From contig NZ_JBLUWW010000002.1 of assembly GCF_048323655.1 (NCBI RefSeq), positions 310,001-374,000 of the forward strand: 64,000 nt of DNA, given 5' to 3'. The DNA is from Salinimicrobium soli. Its GTDB lineage: Bacteria; Bacteroidota; Bacteroidia; Flavobacteriales; Flavobacteriaceae. Shown one piece after another: positions 15,736 through 24,680 of this stretch (the first letter of the stretch is position 1; every line of letters starts with the position of its first letter). The notes beneath the pieces are model-generated. The model had not been told where the DNA came from. It did no database searches and saw only the letters and a program-made list of their open reading frames with translations. A program made the position numbers and the translations under genes.

Positions 15736-15790
15736 CTACTAAAATTAAACCTCACAGGTTTTTAAAACCTGTGAGGTTTAATTTTAGTAG
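15736..15790. repeat. 55-nt perfect palindrome (REP-like, also a likely terminator)
   Basis: 27-base arms with one central T (arms contain TTAAACCTCACAGGTTTT and AAAACCTGTGAGGTTTAA). It starts two bases after the tRNA end and points symmetrically towards the aldolase gene. A half copy, ACCTGTGAGGTTTT, follows at 15847-15860. Palindromes with this CCTCACAGG core are common intergenic elements in Bacteroidota, as I recall. Confidence 0.75.
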
Positions 15791-15867
15791 GGGAGATGCA
15801 ATTTTACTGTCTCCGTTAGTTTTTTAAGATACTTAAAACATCAAGGACCTGTGAGGTTTTTTGTTTT

Positions 15868-16926
15868 TTACGCCACTGTAATATTCTCATCCAGGTACAC
15901 TTCCTGCACACTATTAATGATCTCCACCCCGTCTTTCATTGGTCGCTGAAAAGCCTTTCTTCCCATGATAAGTCCGCAGCCACCTGCGCGTTTGTTGATC
16001 ACGGCGGTCTTCACTGCCGCTTCAAAGTCGGAATCTCCCTGGGAGCCTCCTCCGGAGTTGATCAGGCCTATTTTACCCATATAACAGTTTGCCACCTGGA
16101 ACCGGCAAAGGTCAATAGGATGGTCTGTAGTGAGGCTGTTGTACATGTTTTCACTGGATTTTCCGAAACCAATATCCCTGAATCCGAAGTTGGTTTCCGG
16201 AAGTTTTTGTTTAATGATATCTGCCTTGATGGTCACTCCAATGTGGTTGGCCTGCCCGGTGAGGTCGGCTGCGGAATGATAATCTTTTCCATCTTTTTTG
16301 AAAGCTGAGTTACGGGTGTAACACCAAAGAATGGTTGCCATTCCCAGCTGATGAGCTTCCTCAAAGGCCGCTGCGATCTCCTGGATCTGCCGTGTACTCT
16401 CTTCGGAACCGAAATAAATGGTCGCCCCAATTGCAGTTGCGCCCATATCCCATGCTTCCCGAACGCTTCCGAAGGGGATCTGGTCATATTTGTTCGGATA
16501 GGTAAGCAGTTCATTATGATTGATCTTTACAATGAACGGGATCTTATGGGCATATTTTCGGGCATGCCTCGCAAGGACTCCAAAGGTGGAAGCCACCCCG
16601 TTGCAACCTGCTTCTATTGCCAGTTTTACAATGTTCTCCGGATCAAAATAATCAGGATTCTTGTAGAAAGAGATAGCCGCCGTGTGCTCAATTCCCTGGT
16701 CCACGGGTAAAATACTGAGGTATCCGGTGCCTCCCAGTGCTCCATGATTGTACAACTGGGCCAGGCTTTTCAAAACCTGCGGATTGCGGTCGCTGCTCTC
16801 AAAAGTCTCAACAGTATCTGGACCCGGAATGGTCAAACGGTCCTTGGGAATTTTTTTGCAGGTATGGTTGAGTAAGGAATCGGCGTCTTTTCCAAGCCTC
16901 TCGGTGATCTTATCGATGGTCTTCAT
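15868..16926 (-). CDS. fbaB: Class I fructose-bisphosphate aldolase (DhnA/FbaB family)
   Basis: 352 residues, the length normal for the Bacteroidota class I aldolase. Landmarks: GYLSILPVDQGIEHTA near residue 72-87, ACNGVASTFGVL near 114-124, IPFIVKINHNELLTYP, FGSEESTRQI and the lysine-rich GVTIKADIIKQKLPE near residue 228-242 that carries the Schiff-base lysine. It splits or makes fructose 1,6-bisphosphate through a Schiff base without metal. Single gene on the minus strand, between the tRNA palindrome and the DUF2459 gene. The start is the only good ATG before the conserved N-terminus. Confidence 0.92.
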   Translation of the reverse strand: MKTIDKITERLGKDADSLLNHTCKKIPKDRLTIPGPDTVETFESSDRNPQVLKSLAQLYNHGALGGTGYLSILPVDQGIEHTAAISFYKNPDYFDPENIVKLAIEAGCNGVASTFGVLARHARKYAHKIPFIVKINHNELLTYPNKYDQIPFGSVREAWDMGATAIGATIYFGSEESTRQIQEIAAAFEEAHQLGMATILWCYTRNSAFKKDGKDYHSAADLTGQANHIGVTIKADIIKQKLPETNFGFRDIGFGKSSENMYNSLTTDHPIDLCRFQVANCYMGKIGLINSGGGSQGDSDFEAAVKTAVINKRAGGCGLIMGRKAFQRPMKDGVEIINSVQEVYLDENITVA

Positions 16927-17028
16927 AAAAACGGAATTTGGTTAGAAAAAATGGTTAGCATAGCTGTTATGCTACTGTCCTGAATATAAGGAAACTGCGG
17001 GCGCAGAATTCCTAAAAAAAGTATAAAA

Positions 17029-17712
17029 TCAGTAATATTGATAAAAGATCCCGTCGTCGAAAGGAGTCCAGAGACAGGCACGTAATCCGGCTTTTTTGAG
17101 ACCGGAATTGACCCAGGTATTGCAGGTATAGAAGAAGTTGAGAGAACCCTCCGCAAGGTAGAAGATATCATTACGGTTATAGTGCAGGTTGGGAACCGGC
17201 TGAAGCTTTCCCGAAGCATTTCTTTTAAAGCTGTCGAGCACATATTGACTGAGCTCGTTGTATTGCTCTATTGTGATCTGGATAGGTAGATAAGGCTGTT
17301 CCACCTGCAACGGTCCCAAATACTCTACATGCAGGGCGGAAGGATGACGCAGGAACACCGCCTGAAAGGCCACAGGGAATCGCAGATCATTCCATTCCGG
17401 TGTTTTTCTATAGAATTCCAGGTCTCCCCAACCAAAAGAAATATAGCGGAAATCTGTCCTTTTTGAGAGGCTAAGTTCAGGATCGATGATCCTGCTCCAA
17501 TCCCGCTGCGCATTCCTCACCGGAAAAACCAGGTCTGTGTGAGTCCCATTGGTTCGCAGGTAAATGGTGATCTCGCCCCCTTCAGGCTGCGAAGTGTTGA
17601 CCGGAATAATTGAGCCAAAAAGGGCAGCTACAAAATACAGTAACATCACAAGGAGCAGGGAAAGTATTCCCTTCAGAATAAACCGCACCACACGGATCAT
17701 GGTATCGACCAT
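17029..17712 (-). CDS. DUF2459 (TIGR02117) protein with one N-terminal TM segment
   Basis: 227 residues. Residues about 8-32 are a hydrophobic anchor (FILKGILSLLLVMLLYFVAALFG). The conserved block RTNGTHTDLVFPV (near 51-63) and VNSGLKKAGLRACLW near the C-terminus match the TIGR02117 family, first named for a urease-adjacent protein; a histidine and cysteine are conserved, which suggests a hydrolase-like fold, but the function is unknown. Last gene of a minus-strand operon: its start is 4 bases after the desulfurase-like stop. Confidence 0.75.
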   Translation of the reverse strand: MVDTMIRVVRFILKGILSLLLVMLLYFVAALFGSIIPVNTSQPEGGEITIYLRTNGTHTDLVFPVRNAQRDWSRIIDPELSLSKRTDFRYISFGWGDLEFYRKTPEWNDLRFPVAFQAVFLRHPSALHVEYLGPLQVEQPYLPIQITIEQYNELSQYVLDSFKRNASGKLQPVPNLHYNRNDIFYLAEGSLNFFYTCNTWVNSGLKKAGLRACLWTPFDDGIFYQYY

Positions 17713-17716
17713 AAGC

Positions 17717-18958
17717 TTATAATTTCATGGCAATAAGATCTTTTAGAGCTTTTTTGAACACCTCTATTTCCTCCAGGGTATTGTAGGGAGCAAAACCTAT
17801 TCTTATCCAGCCGCCACTTTCCATGACCGGAAAAACTTCGGCCATTGTAGAGGCATAAAAATGCCCGTCAGCTATACATAGATTGTACTTTTTAGCGAAG
17901 AATTCAGTCGCCTCTCTGGAATGGATGCCTTTTATACGGAAGGAAAAAGTAGGGGTCTTCTTTACATTTTCTGAAGCCCGGTAAAGAGTTACTTCGGGGA
18001 TCTCCTTCAGAAAGTTTTCCAGTTTTGAAACCAGCACCTGTTCGTGAGCTTCAATGGCTTCCATTCCGGAGATTAGGCGGTGCCGGCGTCTCTCACCCGT
18101 TCCCAGGCTTTCAATGAAATGGATCGCCCCGCACAATCCGGCAATTGCTTCGTGATTTTGGGTGCCGGTCTCCAGTTTATAAGGAATTTCATTGGGTGCA
18201 GGTTGTAGCTTTGCAACCGGTAGCTCCTCAAAAAGCTCTTTTTTGATGACTGCTATTCCTAAATGCGGCCCGAAAAATTTGTAGGCAGAGCAGAAGAGAA
18301 TATCGCAGTCGAGCTCCTGAAAATCTACTGAGAAGTGAGGAACGGCATGTACGGCATCCACAATGGTCAACGCCCCTACTTTTTTAGCAAGATCAAAAAT
18401 GGGTTTTACATTGGTGACTGTGCCCGTAAGGTTTGAAGAAATACCTATTGCCACCAGCTTGGTCTTTTCGGTGATAAGTTTATCCAATTTTTCGGTGTTC
18501 AGAACCAGCTTTTCCTTGTCAACCGGAATAAATTTCACGGTAGCACCTGTCTCTTTTGCCAAATGTATCCAGGGATCCACGTTCGCGCGGTGATCTAATT
18601 GAGTAACAATGATCTCATCTCCTTGCTCTAAATATTTCCGCAGGCTTTGGGATACCTGGAAAGCCAGACTGGTCATGTTCTGCCCGCAGGCTACTTCTTC
18701 CGCCGAACAGTTGAGAAGATCGGCTACGGCCCATTTTGCTTCTTCCAAAAGCCGGTCTGTTTTCTCACTGGTAGAGAAAGTGCCGTGTAGGTTAGCCATT
18801 CCGGTGGTGATGTATTCCAGCATCCTGTCAATGCAGGGCTGAGTCATTTGGGTGCCACCGGGACCATCAAAATAGATAGGAAAGACCTGGTCTTTATCAC
18901 TTATTTGCAAGGCGGGAAAATGAGCCCGTACTTCTTCAATTGGAAATTTTTCAGTCAT
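17717..18958 (-). CDS. Cysteine-desulfurase-like PLP protein (VC1184/TIGR01976 family)
   Basis: 413 residues from the ATG at 18958. PLP class V fold: IYFDGPGGTQMTQPCI near 26-41, GQNMTSLAFQVS near 88-99, LDHRANVDPW near 121-130, IVDAVHAVPH near 194-203 with the PLP aspartate, and CSAYKFFGPHLG near 220-231 with the Schiff-base lysine. The IYFDGPGGT…NLHGTFSTSEKTD signature is that of the TIGR01976 subgroup, distinct from SufS and IscS. It may free sulfur from cysteine; substrate unproven. It overlaps the TVP38-like gene by eight bases (18951-18958). The in-frame codons upstream of that ATG are not favoured. Confidence 0.85.
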   Translation of the reverse strand: MTEKFPIEEVRAHFPALQISDKDQVFPIYFDGPGGTQMTQPCIDRMLEYITTGMANLHGTFSTSEKTDRLLEEAKWAVADLLNCSAEEVACGQNMTSLAFQVSQSLRKYLEQGDEIIVTQLDHRANVDPWIHLAKETGATVKFIPVDKEKLVLNTEKLDKLITEKTKLVAIGISSNLTGTVTNVKPIFDLAKKVGALTIVDAVHAVPHFSVDFQELDCDILFCSAYKFFGPHLGIAVIKKELFEELPVAKLQPAPNEIPYKLETGTQNHEAIAGLCGAIHFIESLGTGERRRHRLISGMEAIEAHEQVLVSKLENFLKEIPEVTLYRASENVKKTPTFSFRIKGIHSREATEFFAKKYNLCIADGHFYASTMAEVFPVMESGGWIRIGFAPYNTLEEIEVFKKALKDLIAMKL

Positions 18959-19634
18959 TTTTCTTTCGTTTTTTATAATCAAAATAGATATAGACCAGAT
19001 ACAGGAGAGTACCTACGCCACCAATCCAATATAAACCATTTTCAAGACGGTCCACATCCTTAGAGAAATAGGCAACGGCAATAGACAACGGCACCATTCC
19101 GCAGTAGGTGGCAAACATGAATTTTTTAAAGTTCATATTAAGGATCCCGGCTATAAAACTAATTGCGTCATTGGAAAATAAAGGCGAAACGCGGAAAAGG
19201 ATCACTGTTCCAAAGCCGTAGTTGGTGATCCAGAAATCCATTTTATCGAATTTCTTTTTACTCAAAAAGACTCCTTTTAGATGTTTTCCGATTCGATAAC
19301 CTATCGTGGAAGCAATTCCGGCTCCTAGGAGATTAATTAAAATGCCCCACCAAAATCCGTAAGCAAGCACCGCCACTATTATGGGAAGCCACGACGGGAA
19401 TACAATAAGGAACATTTGAAGCACAATAAAGGTGATGATGGCCAGCGGACCCCATATTCCGAATTGTTCCACATAATCCTGGATTCGCTGCTCATCTTCG
19501 CTTAACAGTACGTTCCATGTTTCTTTTACACCGCTCTCAAAAGGAAGGTAGGTAAAATAAAGGATCACTAAAGCTGCAATAATGATCCCGCTGATAAGGA
19601 AGGAGAAATATTTTTTAAAAAATGTTTTACTCAA
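18951..19634 (-). CDS. TVP38/TMEM64 (VTT domain) membrane protein
   Basis: 227 residues with about five to six membrane segments (near 11-28, 62-80, 84-112, 148-170, 180-195, 203-218). The VTT signature is clear: FPSWLPIIVAVLAYGFWWGI near 75-94, GAGIASTIGYRIGKHLKG near 99-116, and FRVSPLFSNDAISFIAGI near 146-163. Proteins of this family, like DedA, are thought to move lipids across membranes. First gene of the minus-strand operon with the desulfurase-like and DUF2459 genes; the operon link to those two has no known meaning. Confidence 0.85.
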   Translation of the reverse strand: MSKTFFKKYFSFLISGIIIAALVILYFTYLPFESGVKETWNVLLSEDEQRIQDYVEQFGIWGPLAIITFIVLQMFLIVFPSWLPIIVAVLAYGFWWGILINLLGAGIASTIGYRIGKHLKGVFLSKKKFDKMDFWITNYGFGTVILFRVSPLFSNDAISFIAGILNMNFKKFMFATYCGMVPLSIAVAYFSKDVDRLENGLYWIGGVGTLLYLVYIYFDYKKRKKND

Positions 19635-19762
19635 AGTCCCTTTTTTGATCCTAACAAATTAGCGAAAAATTTAAGTGCAGCATATTCAGTTTTCCTTAAA
19701 ATCTGTGAGTTTCCCGAATAAATTAATCATTTGGTAATTTTTTCTTTACAGCAAAGAGATCG

Positions 19763-19800
19763 AAAAATGTCATTTTTGACACACTTAACGTTCATTGAGG
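19763..19800 (+). repeat. Dispersed repeat copy (A5-TGTCA-T5-GACACACTTAACG)
   Basis: More distant copy of the short repeat, in the divergent region between the TVP38-like gene and the porin gene, pointing with the porin gene. Confidence 0.4.
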
Positions 19801-19842
19801 AGAGTGCAGCCTTTTTTCTTTTACCCAATTTTAATTTGCAGG

Positions 19843-19876
19843 TAACATTAACTTAACATAGAGGGCATTAATTTGC
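19843..19876 (+). promoter_or_regulatory. Candidate Pho box and -7 element of the oprP-pst operon
   Basis: TAACAT at 19843-19848 and again at 19854-19859 with five bases between, the 11-base phase of PhoB/PhoP direct-repeat sites (for comparison TTAACA-N5-TTAACA). A TTAATTTG at 19868-19875 is one base away from the -7 consensus TAnnTTTG. The porin ATG is 23 bases downstream. The genes that follow are the phosphate set, which supports the reading. Confidence 0.5.
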
Positions 19877-19898
19877 AGCGACAAAAACAAAGAACACT

Positions 19899-21101
19899 AT
19901 GAAAATTAAAAACAACTTAATTATTGCTTTTGTTTTGCTGGTATCTTTTACTTCTGTAAAAGCCCAGGACATTTCAGAAAGCAAATTTGGTAAGGGCATC
20001 GTGAATGTTGTTGCCAAAGATAGTTCCTACAGTGCTAATTTTAACATTCGCATGCAATCTCTTTTCACTGCTGACTGGGATATTCCTGAGGTGGGTAACT
20101 GGAGTGATGCCCAGACCAATATGTTAGTGAGAAGAGCCCGGCTTAAATTTCAAGGCTTTGCCTATTCACCAAAATTGAGATATAAAATGGAACTGGGTCT
20201 GTCCAACCGTGATATTTCCGGTGCTTCTGATTTTACCAGTGACGCACCGCGTTACATTCTGGATGCAGTAGTAATGTGGAATTTCTATGAGAATTTCGAG
20301 CTTTGGGTAGGTCAGACGAAATTACCTGGAAACAGGGAAAGGGTAATCTCCTCCGGAAGCCTTGAAACAGTTGACCGATCCTTATTGAACAGCAGGTTTA
20401 ACATTGACCGTGAAACCGGAGTACAATTGCGTCATTCCTTTGATCTTGGAGGGGATTTCCTGGTAAAAGAAGCTGTTTCTTTGACCGAGGGAGAAGGAAG
20501 AAATATTACTTCCGGAAATATTGGAGGCCTTCACTATGTGGGACGCGTAGAAGTGTTGCCATTTGGAGATTTTGATGACTATTCAGGGGCAGATTTTGCT
20601 CGTGAAGAAACTCCGAAGCTTGCAGTAGGTGCCAGTTATTCATTCAATAATGATGCTGTAAAGACACGCTCATCCCAGGGTTCTTATATGGTTAATGATC
20701 TTGGATTCTATGAGACCGATATTTCGACCTTCTTTTTAGATGCTATGTTCAAATACCAGGGGTGGTCTGTGATGGGTGAGTATGCAAACCGAACAGCAGG
20801 TGATGCCTTTGCAAAAAATTCAAACGGAACCCTTACAGGAGCTGAAGTGAATGTGGGTACAGGGCTTAACCTACAGGCTGGATATTTGTTCAAAAATAAT
20901 TTTCAGGTCGTGGGGCGCTACACCAGTATAGATCTTGATGATGAAATTACTCAGGTTGTTGAGAACCAATACACGCTTGCGCTTTCCAAATATATTGTTA
21001 AGCATAAGCTAAAAATCCAAACAGATTTAAGTTATACAGATATGAACCTTAATTTAGATGATGGTTTGATGTATAGATTGCAATTTGAAATCCAACTATA
21101 A
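19899..21101 (+). CDS. Phosphate-selective porin (OprO/OprP family)
   Basis: 400 residues. Signal peptide 1-22 (…VLLVSFTSVKAQD). A typical Porin_O_P barrel follows: FNIRMQSLFTADWD near 49-62, RRARLKFQGFAYSPKLRYKMELG near 83-105, FELWVGQTKLPGNRERV near 134-150, ending in RLQFEIQL with the terminal aromatic/hydrophobic C-terminus of outer-membrane barrels. It would carry phosphate across the outer membrane. First gene of the phosphate set; pstS follows after 10 bases. Likely controlled by the Pho box upstream. The selectivity is inferred from context. Confidence 0.85.
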   Translation: MKIKNNLIIAFVLLVSFTSVKAQDISESKFGKGIVNVVAKDSSYSANFNIRMQSLFTADWDIPEVGNWSDAQTNMLVRRARLKFQGFAYSPKLRYKMELGLSNRDISGASDFTSDAPRYILDAVVMWNFYENFELWVGQTKLPGNRERVISSGSLETVDRSLLNSRFNIDRETGVQLRHSFDLGGDFLVKEAVSLTEGEGRNITSGNIGGLHYVGRVEVLPFGDFDDYSGADFAREETPKLAVGASYSFNNDAVKTRSSQGSYMVNDLGFYETDISTFFLDAMFKYQGWSVMGEYANRTAGDAFAKNSNGTLTGAEVNVGTGLNLQAGYLFKNNFQVVGRYTSIDLDDEITQVVENQYTLALSKYIVKHKLKIQTDLSYTDMNLNLDDGLMYRLQFEIQL

Positions 21102-21111
21102 TAGATAAATT

Positions 21112-22053
21112 ATGAAAAAACTAATTCTAGTAACTGCAGTGGCATTATCTGTAATGTCTTGCGGAAACAATAAAAAAGAAAATACTAAAGAGAATTCATC
21201 TATTTCTATAGATGGTTCCAGTACAGTTTATCCTGTAACCGAAGCTATTGCCGAAGAGTTTCGTGCCGAAGATCCGGATGTGAATGTAACTATAGGGGTT
21301 TCAGGAACAGGTGGCGGATTTAAAAAATTCGGAAGGGGAGAAACTGACATTTCAAATGCTTCCAGACCAATAAAAGAGGACGAAATGAATGATGCTCGCC
21401 AGAACAACATTGATTTTGTTGAACTGGAGGTAGCTTACGACGGGCTTGCAGTTGTTATCAATCCTGAAAATGACTGGGTAGACTGTATGACAGTTGAGGA
21501 GCTTAAAATGTTGTGGTCTCCTGAAGCTCAGGGTAAGGTCACCCGTTGGAACCAGATCAGACCTGAATGGCCTAATGAAGAAATTCACCTTTTTGGACCT
21601 GGAGTTGCCTCAGGAACATTCGATTACTTTACTGAAGCAATCGTAGGAGAAAGCGGAAGCAGCCGTGGAGACTATACTGCCAGTGAAGATGATAACGTAT
21701 TGGTACAGGGAGTAGCCGGTGATAAATATGGTCTTGGCTTCTTTGGACTTGCTTACTTTGAAGAAAATCAGGACAAACTTGATATAGTTGCAGTAGATGG
21801 TGGTGAAGGTTGTGTAGAACCAACTATGGAGACAGTGAGCAGCGGAACTTACGCGCCTCTTTCCCGTCCCTTGTATGTCTACGTGAACAGTTCTTCTGTT
21901 CAGAATAATCCAAAAGTGATAGATTTTATTAACTTTTATCTGAACGAAGCACCAACTTTATTAAAAGATGTGGGTTATGTGCCATTGACCTCTGAAGAAT
22001 ATAAGGAGCAAAAGGAAAAATTCCAGGCTTTTGTTGAAAAGCACCAGAAATAA
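21112..22053 (+). CDS. pstS: Phosphate ABC transporter substrate-binding lipoprotein PstS
   Basis: 313 residues. Signal peptide and lipobox VMSC (Cys17). Phosphate-binding landmarks of the PstS-like group: DGSSTVYPVTEAIAEEF (33-49), GVSGTGGGFKKFGRGETDISNASR near 63-86, and VASGTFDYF near 164-172. It captures phosphate for PstCA. A strong hairpin lies between pstS and pstC, which usually gives pstS mRNA a higher level than the rest of the operon. Confidence 0.95.
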   Translation: MKKLILVTAVALSVMSCGNNKKENTKENSSISIDGSSTVYPVTEAIAEEFRAEDPDVNVTIGVSGTGGGFKKFGRGETDISNASRPIKEDEMNDARQNNIDFVELEVAYDGLAVVINPENDWVDCMTVEELKMLWSPEAQGKVTRWNQIRPEWPNEEIHLFGPGVASGTFDYFTEAIVGESGSSRGDYTASEDDNVLVQGVAGDKYGLGFFGLAYFEENQDKLDIVAVDGGEGCVEPTMETVSSGTYAPLSRPLYVYVNSSSVQNNPKVIDFINFYLNEAPTLLKDVGYVPLTSEEYKEQKEKFQAFVEKHQK

Positions 22054-22078
22054 TTAAATTTTATCCCAGCGGATATTA

Positions 22079-22105
22079 CCAGGATCCCGAAGGGTCCTGG
22101 TTTTT
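22079..22105 (+). terminator. Intra-operon hairpin after pstS
   Basis: Stem CCAGGATCC / GGGTCCTGG with one G-U pair and a CGAA loop, then TTTTT. It lies 26 bases past the pstS stop and 21 bases before pstC. It can partly terminate or protect the pstS message. Confidence 0.75.
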
Positions 22106-22125
22106 CCGTCTAATGCATTAGGTAT

Positions 22126-23007
22126 ATGCAGAAAAAAATTAAAGAGCTTGTAATCGAGAAAACCCTGCTCACCAGCGCACTCATCACGATCGCTGTTACC
22201 GCAGGAATTATTCTTGTTCTTTCGATTGAAGCAGTCAACTTCTTTAGTGAAGTTTCCATTATTGATTTCCTGACAGATGATGAATGGACTCCGCTGTTTA
22301 CCGATAAACATTTCGGAATCCTTCCACTACTTTCAGGTACTCTTTTGACCTCCCTGATCGCTATCTTGTTTGCGGTGCCAATTGGTCTTTCAATTAGTAT
22401 CTATATAAGCGAGTATGCACCCAAGAGTTTCAGAAGGACAATTAAACCGGCGCTGGAGTTATTGGCCGCGGTACCAACTGTGGTTTACGGTTTCTTTGCC
22501 TTAACAGTTGTAACCCCGTTCCTGCAATCTTTTATTCCCGGCCTGTCTGGTTTCAACTCTCTTTCTGCAGGACTTGTTATGGGTATCATGATCATTCCTT
22601 TTATTTCTTCGCTTAGTGAAGATGCTTTGCATGCTGTACCTAATTCTCTTCGGGAAGCGGCATACGGAATGGGATCCACAAAACTTCAGAATTCGTTCAG
22701 GGTGCTCGTGCCGGCAGCTTCTTCGGGTATCATTGTTTCGATAATCCTGGCTATTTCCAGGGCTATTGGTGAGACTATGATCGTGGCGATCGCAGCAGGG
22801 CAGCAGCCAAGATTGACCTTTGACCCTACCGTACCGGTAGAGACCATTACAGCATATATCGTGCAGGTGAGCCTTGGAGATGTGCAGCATGGTTCATTGG
22901 AATACCGAACTATTTTCGCTGCGGGGATCACACTTTTCATTTTTACCTTCCTGTTGAATACCATCAGTTATCAGATCAGGAAAAAATTCAGAGAGAAGTA
23001 TGAATAA
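22126..23007 (+). CDS. pstC: Phosphate ABC transporter permease PstC
   Basis: 293 residues with six TM segments; the first follows a short basic leader (MQKKIKELVIEKTLLTS). Typical PstC sequence: FLTDDEWTP near 47-55, the permease loop EAAYGMGSTKLQNSFRVLVPAA near 178-199 that docks to PstB, and SRAIGETMIVAIAAG near 213-227. It forms the inner-membrane channel with PstA. It overlaps pstA by eight bases, which implies translational coupling. Confidence 0.93.
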   Translation: MQKKIKELVIEKTLLTSALITIAVTAGIILVLSIEAVNFFSEVSIIDFLTDDEWTPLFTDKHFGILPLLSGTLLTSLIAILFAVPIGLSISIYISEYAPKSFRRTIKPALELLAAVPTVVYGFFALTVVTPFLQSFIPGLSGFNSLSAGLVMGIMIIPFISSLSEDALHAVPNSLREAAYGMGSTKLQNSFRVLVPAASSGIIVSIILAISRAIGETMIVAIAAGQQPRLTFDPTVPVETITAYIVQVSLGDVQHGSLEYRTIFAAGITLFIFTFLLNTISYQIRKKFREKYE

Positions 23008-23854
23008 TATTAAGAAGAATAGAATACTGGATAAGGTCTTTAAGGTTTGGGGGATCGCGTGCACCTTACTTGGCCTAGTGCTGTTGACAATCTTCATAGG
23101 TTCGATCTTTATTGATGGGGTTCAGCGTATAGATTGGGAATTTATAACCAACCTCCCATCGCGAAAAGCTGATAGAGCAGGTATTTGGACCGCCCTGTTA
23201 GGAAGTGTCTGGATCCTGGTGTTAACTACTATAATAGCATTGCCAGTGGGAATAGCGGCTGCTATTTACCTGGAAGAATATGCCAAGCAGAGTAAACTTT
23301 CCTCACTTTTGGAGATCAATATTTCGAACCTTGCAGGGGTTCCTTCCATTATTTACGGACTTTTAGGACTGGAGGTATTTGTAAGGATCCTGCAAATGGG
23401 GGCGAGTGTGCTTGCCGGAAGTTTTACCCTGGCGCTGCTTATCCTCCCAATCGTTATCGTTTCTACCCGGGAAGCTTTGAAGGCTGTGCCAAAATCAGTA
23501 CGCGATGCGTCCTTTGCCCTTGGGGCTTCAAAGTGGCAAACTGTGTCCAGACAATTATTACCGGCATCTTTCGGTGGAATATTGACAGGAGTGATCCTAG
23601 CACTTTCCAGAGCTGTGGGAGAGACCGCTCCTCTTATTGTGATTGGAGCACTGGCCTATGTGCCATTCGCACCTTCCAGTCCTATGGATGAGTTCTCGGT
23701 ACTGCCAATTCAGATCTTTAACTGGATATCGAGACCGCAAGCCGGATTTGAGGTAAATGCGGCAGCGGCAATTATCATATTATTGTTCATTACCTTTGTG
23801 ATGAATGGAATAGCTGTTTACTTCAGAAATAAATGGCAGAAAAAATTCAAATAA
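23000..23854 (+). CDS. pstA: Phosphate ABC transporter permease PstA
   Basis: 284 residues, six TM segments. Landmarks: RKADRAGIWTALLGSVWIL near 51-69, EEYAKQSKLSSLLEINISNLAGVPSIIYGLLGL near 92-124, the PstB-contact loop DASFALGASKWQTVSRQLLP near 168-187, and SRAVGETAPLIVIGAL near 204-219, a PstA hallmark. It pairs with PstC and overlaps it at the start (ATG at 23000). The end overlaps the longer version of pstB. Confidence 0.93.
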   Translation: MNNIKKNRILDKVFKVWGIACTLLGLVLLTIFIGSIFIDGVQRIDWEFITNLPSRKADRAGIWTALLGSVWILVLTTIIALPVGIAAAIYLEEYAKQSKLSSLLEINISNLAGVPSIIYGLLGLEVFVRILQMGASVLAGSFTLALLILPIVIVSTREALKAVPKSVRDASFALGASKWQTVSRQLLPASFGGILTGVILALSRAVGETAPLIVIGALAYVPFAPSSPMDEFSVLPIQIFNWISRPQAGFEVNAAAAIIILLFITFVMNGIAVYFRNKWQKKFK

Positions 23855-24669
23855 ATAAACCTACTTTAATGGGTAAAAAAGATAAAGAAAGCGTAATAGA
23901 TAAGTCTATTAAAAGAAAACATAAGCTGCAGGCCAAAAACGTAAAAGTGTTTTACGATGATTTTATGGCGATCAAAGGGATCGACATGAACATAAAGGCC
24001 AATAAAGTAACTGCCTTCATTGGGCCTTCGGGGTGTGGGAAGTCTACTTTTCTTCGCCTGTTCAACCGGATGAATGATTATGTTGACGGCTTTAGAATGG
24101 AAGGTGAGATCAATATCGATGGAGAAAATATCTATAAGAAAAAGGTCAATGTAGAGGAACTGCGTAAGCGGGTAGGAATGGTCTTTCAGAAGCCGAACCC
24201 TTTTCCAAAATCCATCTATGAAAATGTTGCCTATGGTTTAAAGATCCAGGGTATTAAAGACAAGACCTACTTAAAAGAAAAAGTAGAGAGATCCTTGAAA
24301 CAGGTAGCATTATGGGATGAGGTAAAAGACGATCTGAACAAATCAGCTTTGGCTCTTTCTGGGGGGCAGCAGCAGCGTTTGTGTATTGCACGTACTTTGG
24401 CGGTAGAGCCTTCTATACTTCTTATGGATGAGCCTACTTCAGCACTTGATCCGCTGTCTACAGCCAAGATCGAAGAGTTGATATATGAGTTGAAGAATGA
24501 ATATACTATTGTCATAGTAACGCACAACATGCAGCAGGCCGGGAGGGTAAGTGATTATACTGCTTTCTTCTACCTTGGTGAGTTGATCGAATACGACAAG
24601 TCGAAAAAACTGTTTACCAATCCTGAGAAACAACAAACTGAAAACTATATAACCGGTAGATTCGGATAA
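23833..24669 (+). CDS. pstB: Phosphate ABC transporter ATPase PstB
   Basis: 278 residues from the ATG at 23833, or 266 from 23869 (MGKKDKESV). Walker A GPSGCGKST near 64-72, Q-loop MVFQKPNPFPKS near 118-129, ABC signature LSGGQQQR near 177-184, Walker B ILLMDEPTSALD near 197-208, and the H-switch VTHNMQQAGR near 232-241. It powers phosphate uptake through PstCA. The longer start overlaps pstA by 22 bases; the shorter leaves a gap of 14. The conserved part begins at KLQAKNVKVFYDDFMAIK, after both. Confidence 0.95.
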   Translation: MAEKIQINKPTLMGKKDKESVIDKSIKRKHKLQAKNVKVFYDDFMAIKGIDMNIKANKVTAFIGPSGCGKSTFLRLFNRMNDYVDGFRMEGEINIDGENIYKKKVNVEELRKRVGMVFQKPNPFPKSIYENVAYGLKIQGIKDKTYLKEKVERSLKQVALWDEVKDDLNKSALALSGGQQQRLCIARTLAVEPSILLMDEPTSALDPLSTAKIEELIYELKNEYTIVIVTHNMQQAGRVSDYTAFFYLGELIEYDKSKKLFTNPEKQQTENYITGRFG

Positions 24670-24680
24670 AACCATACACC

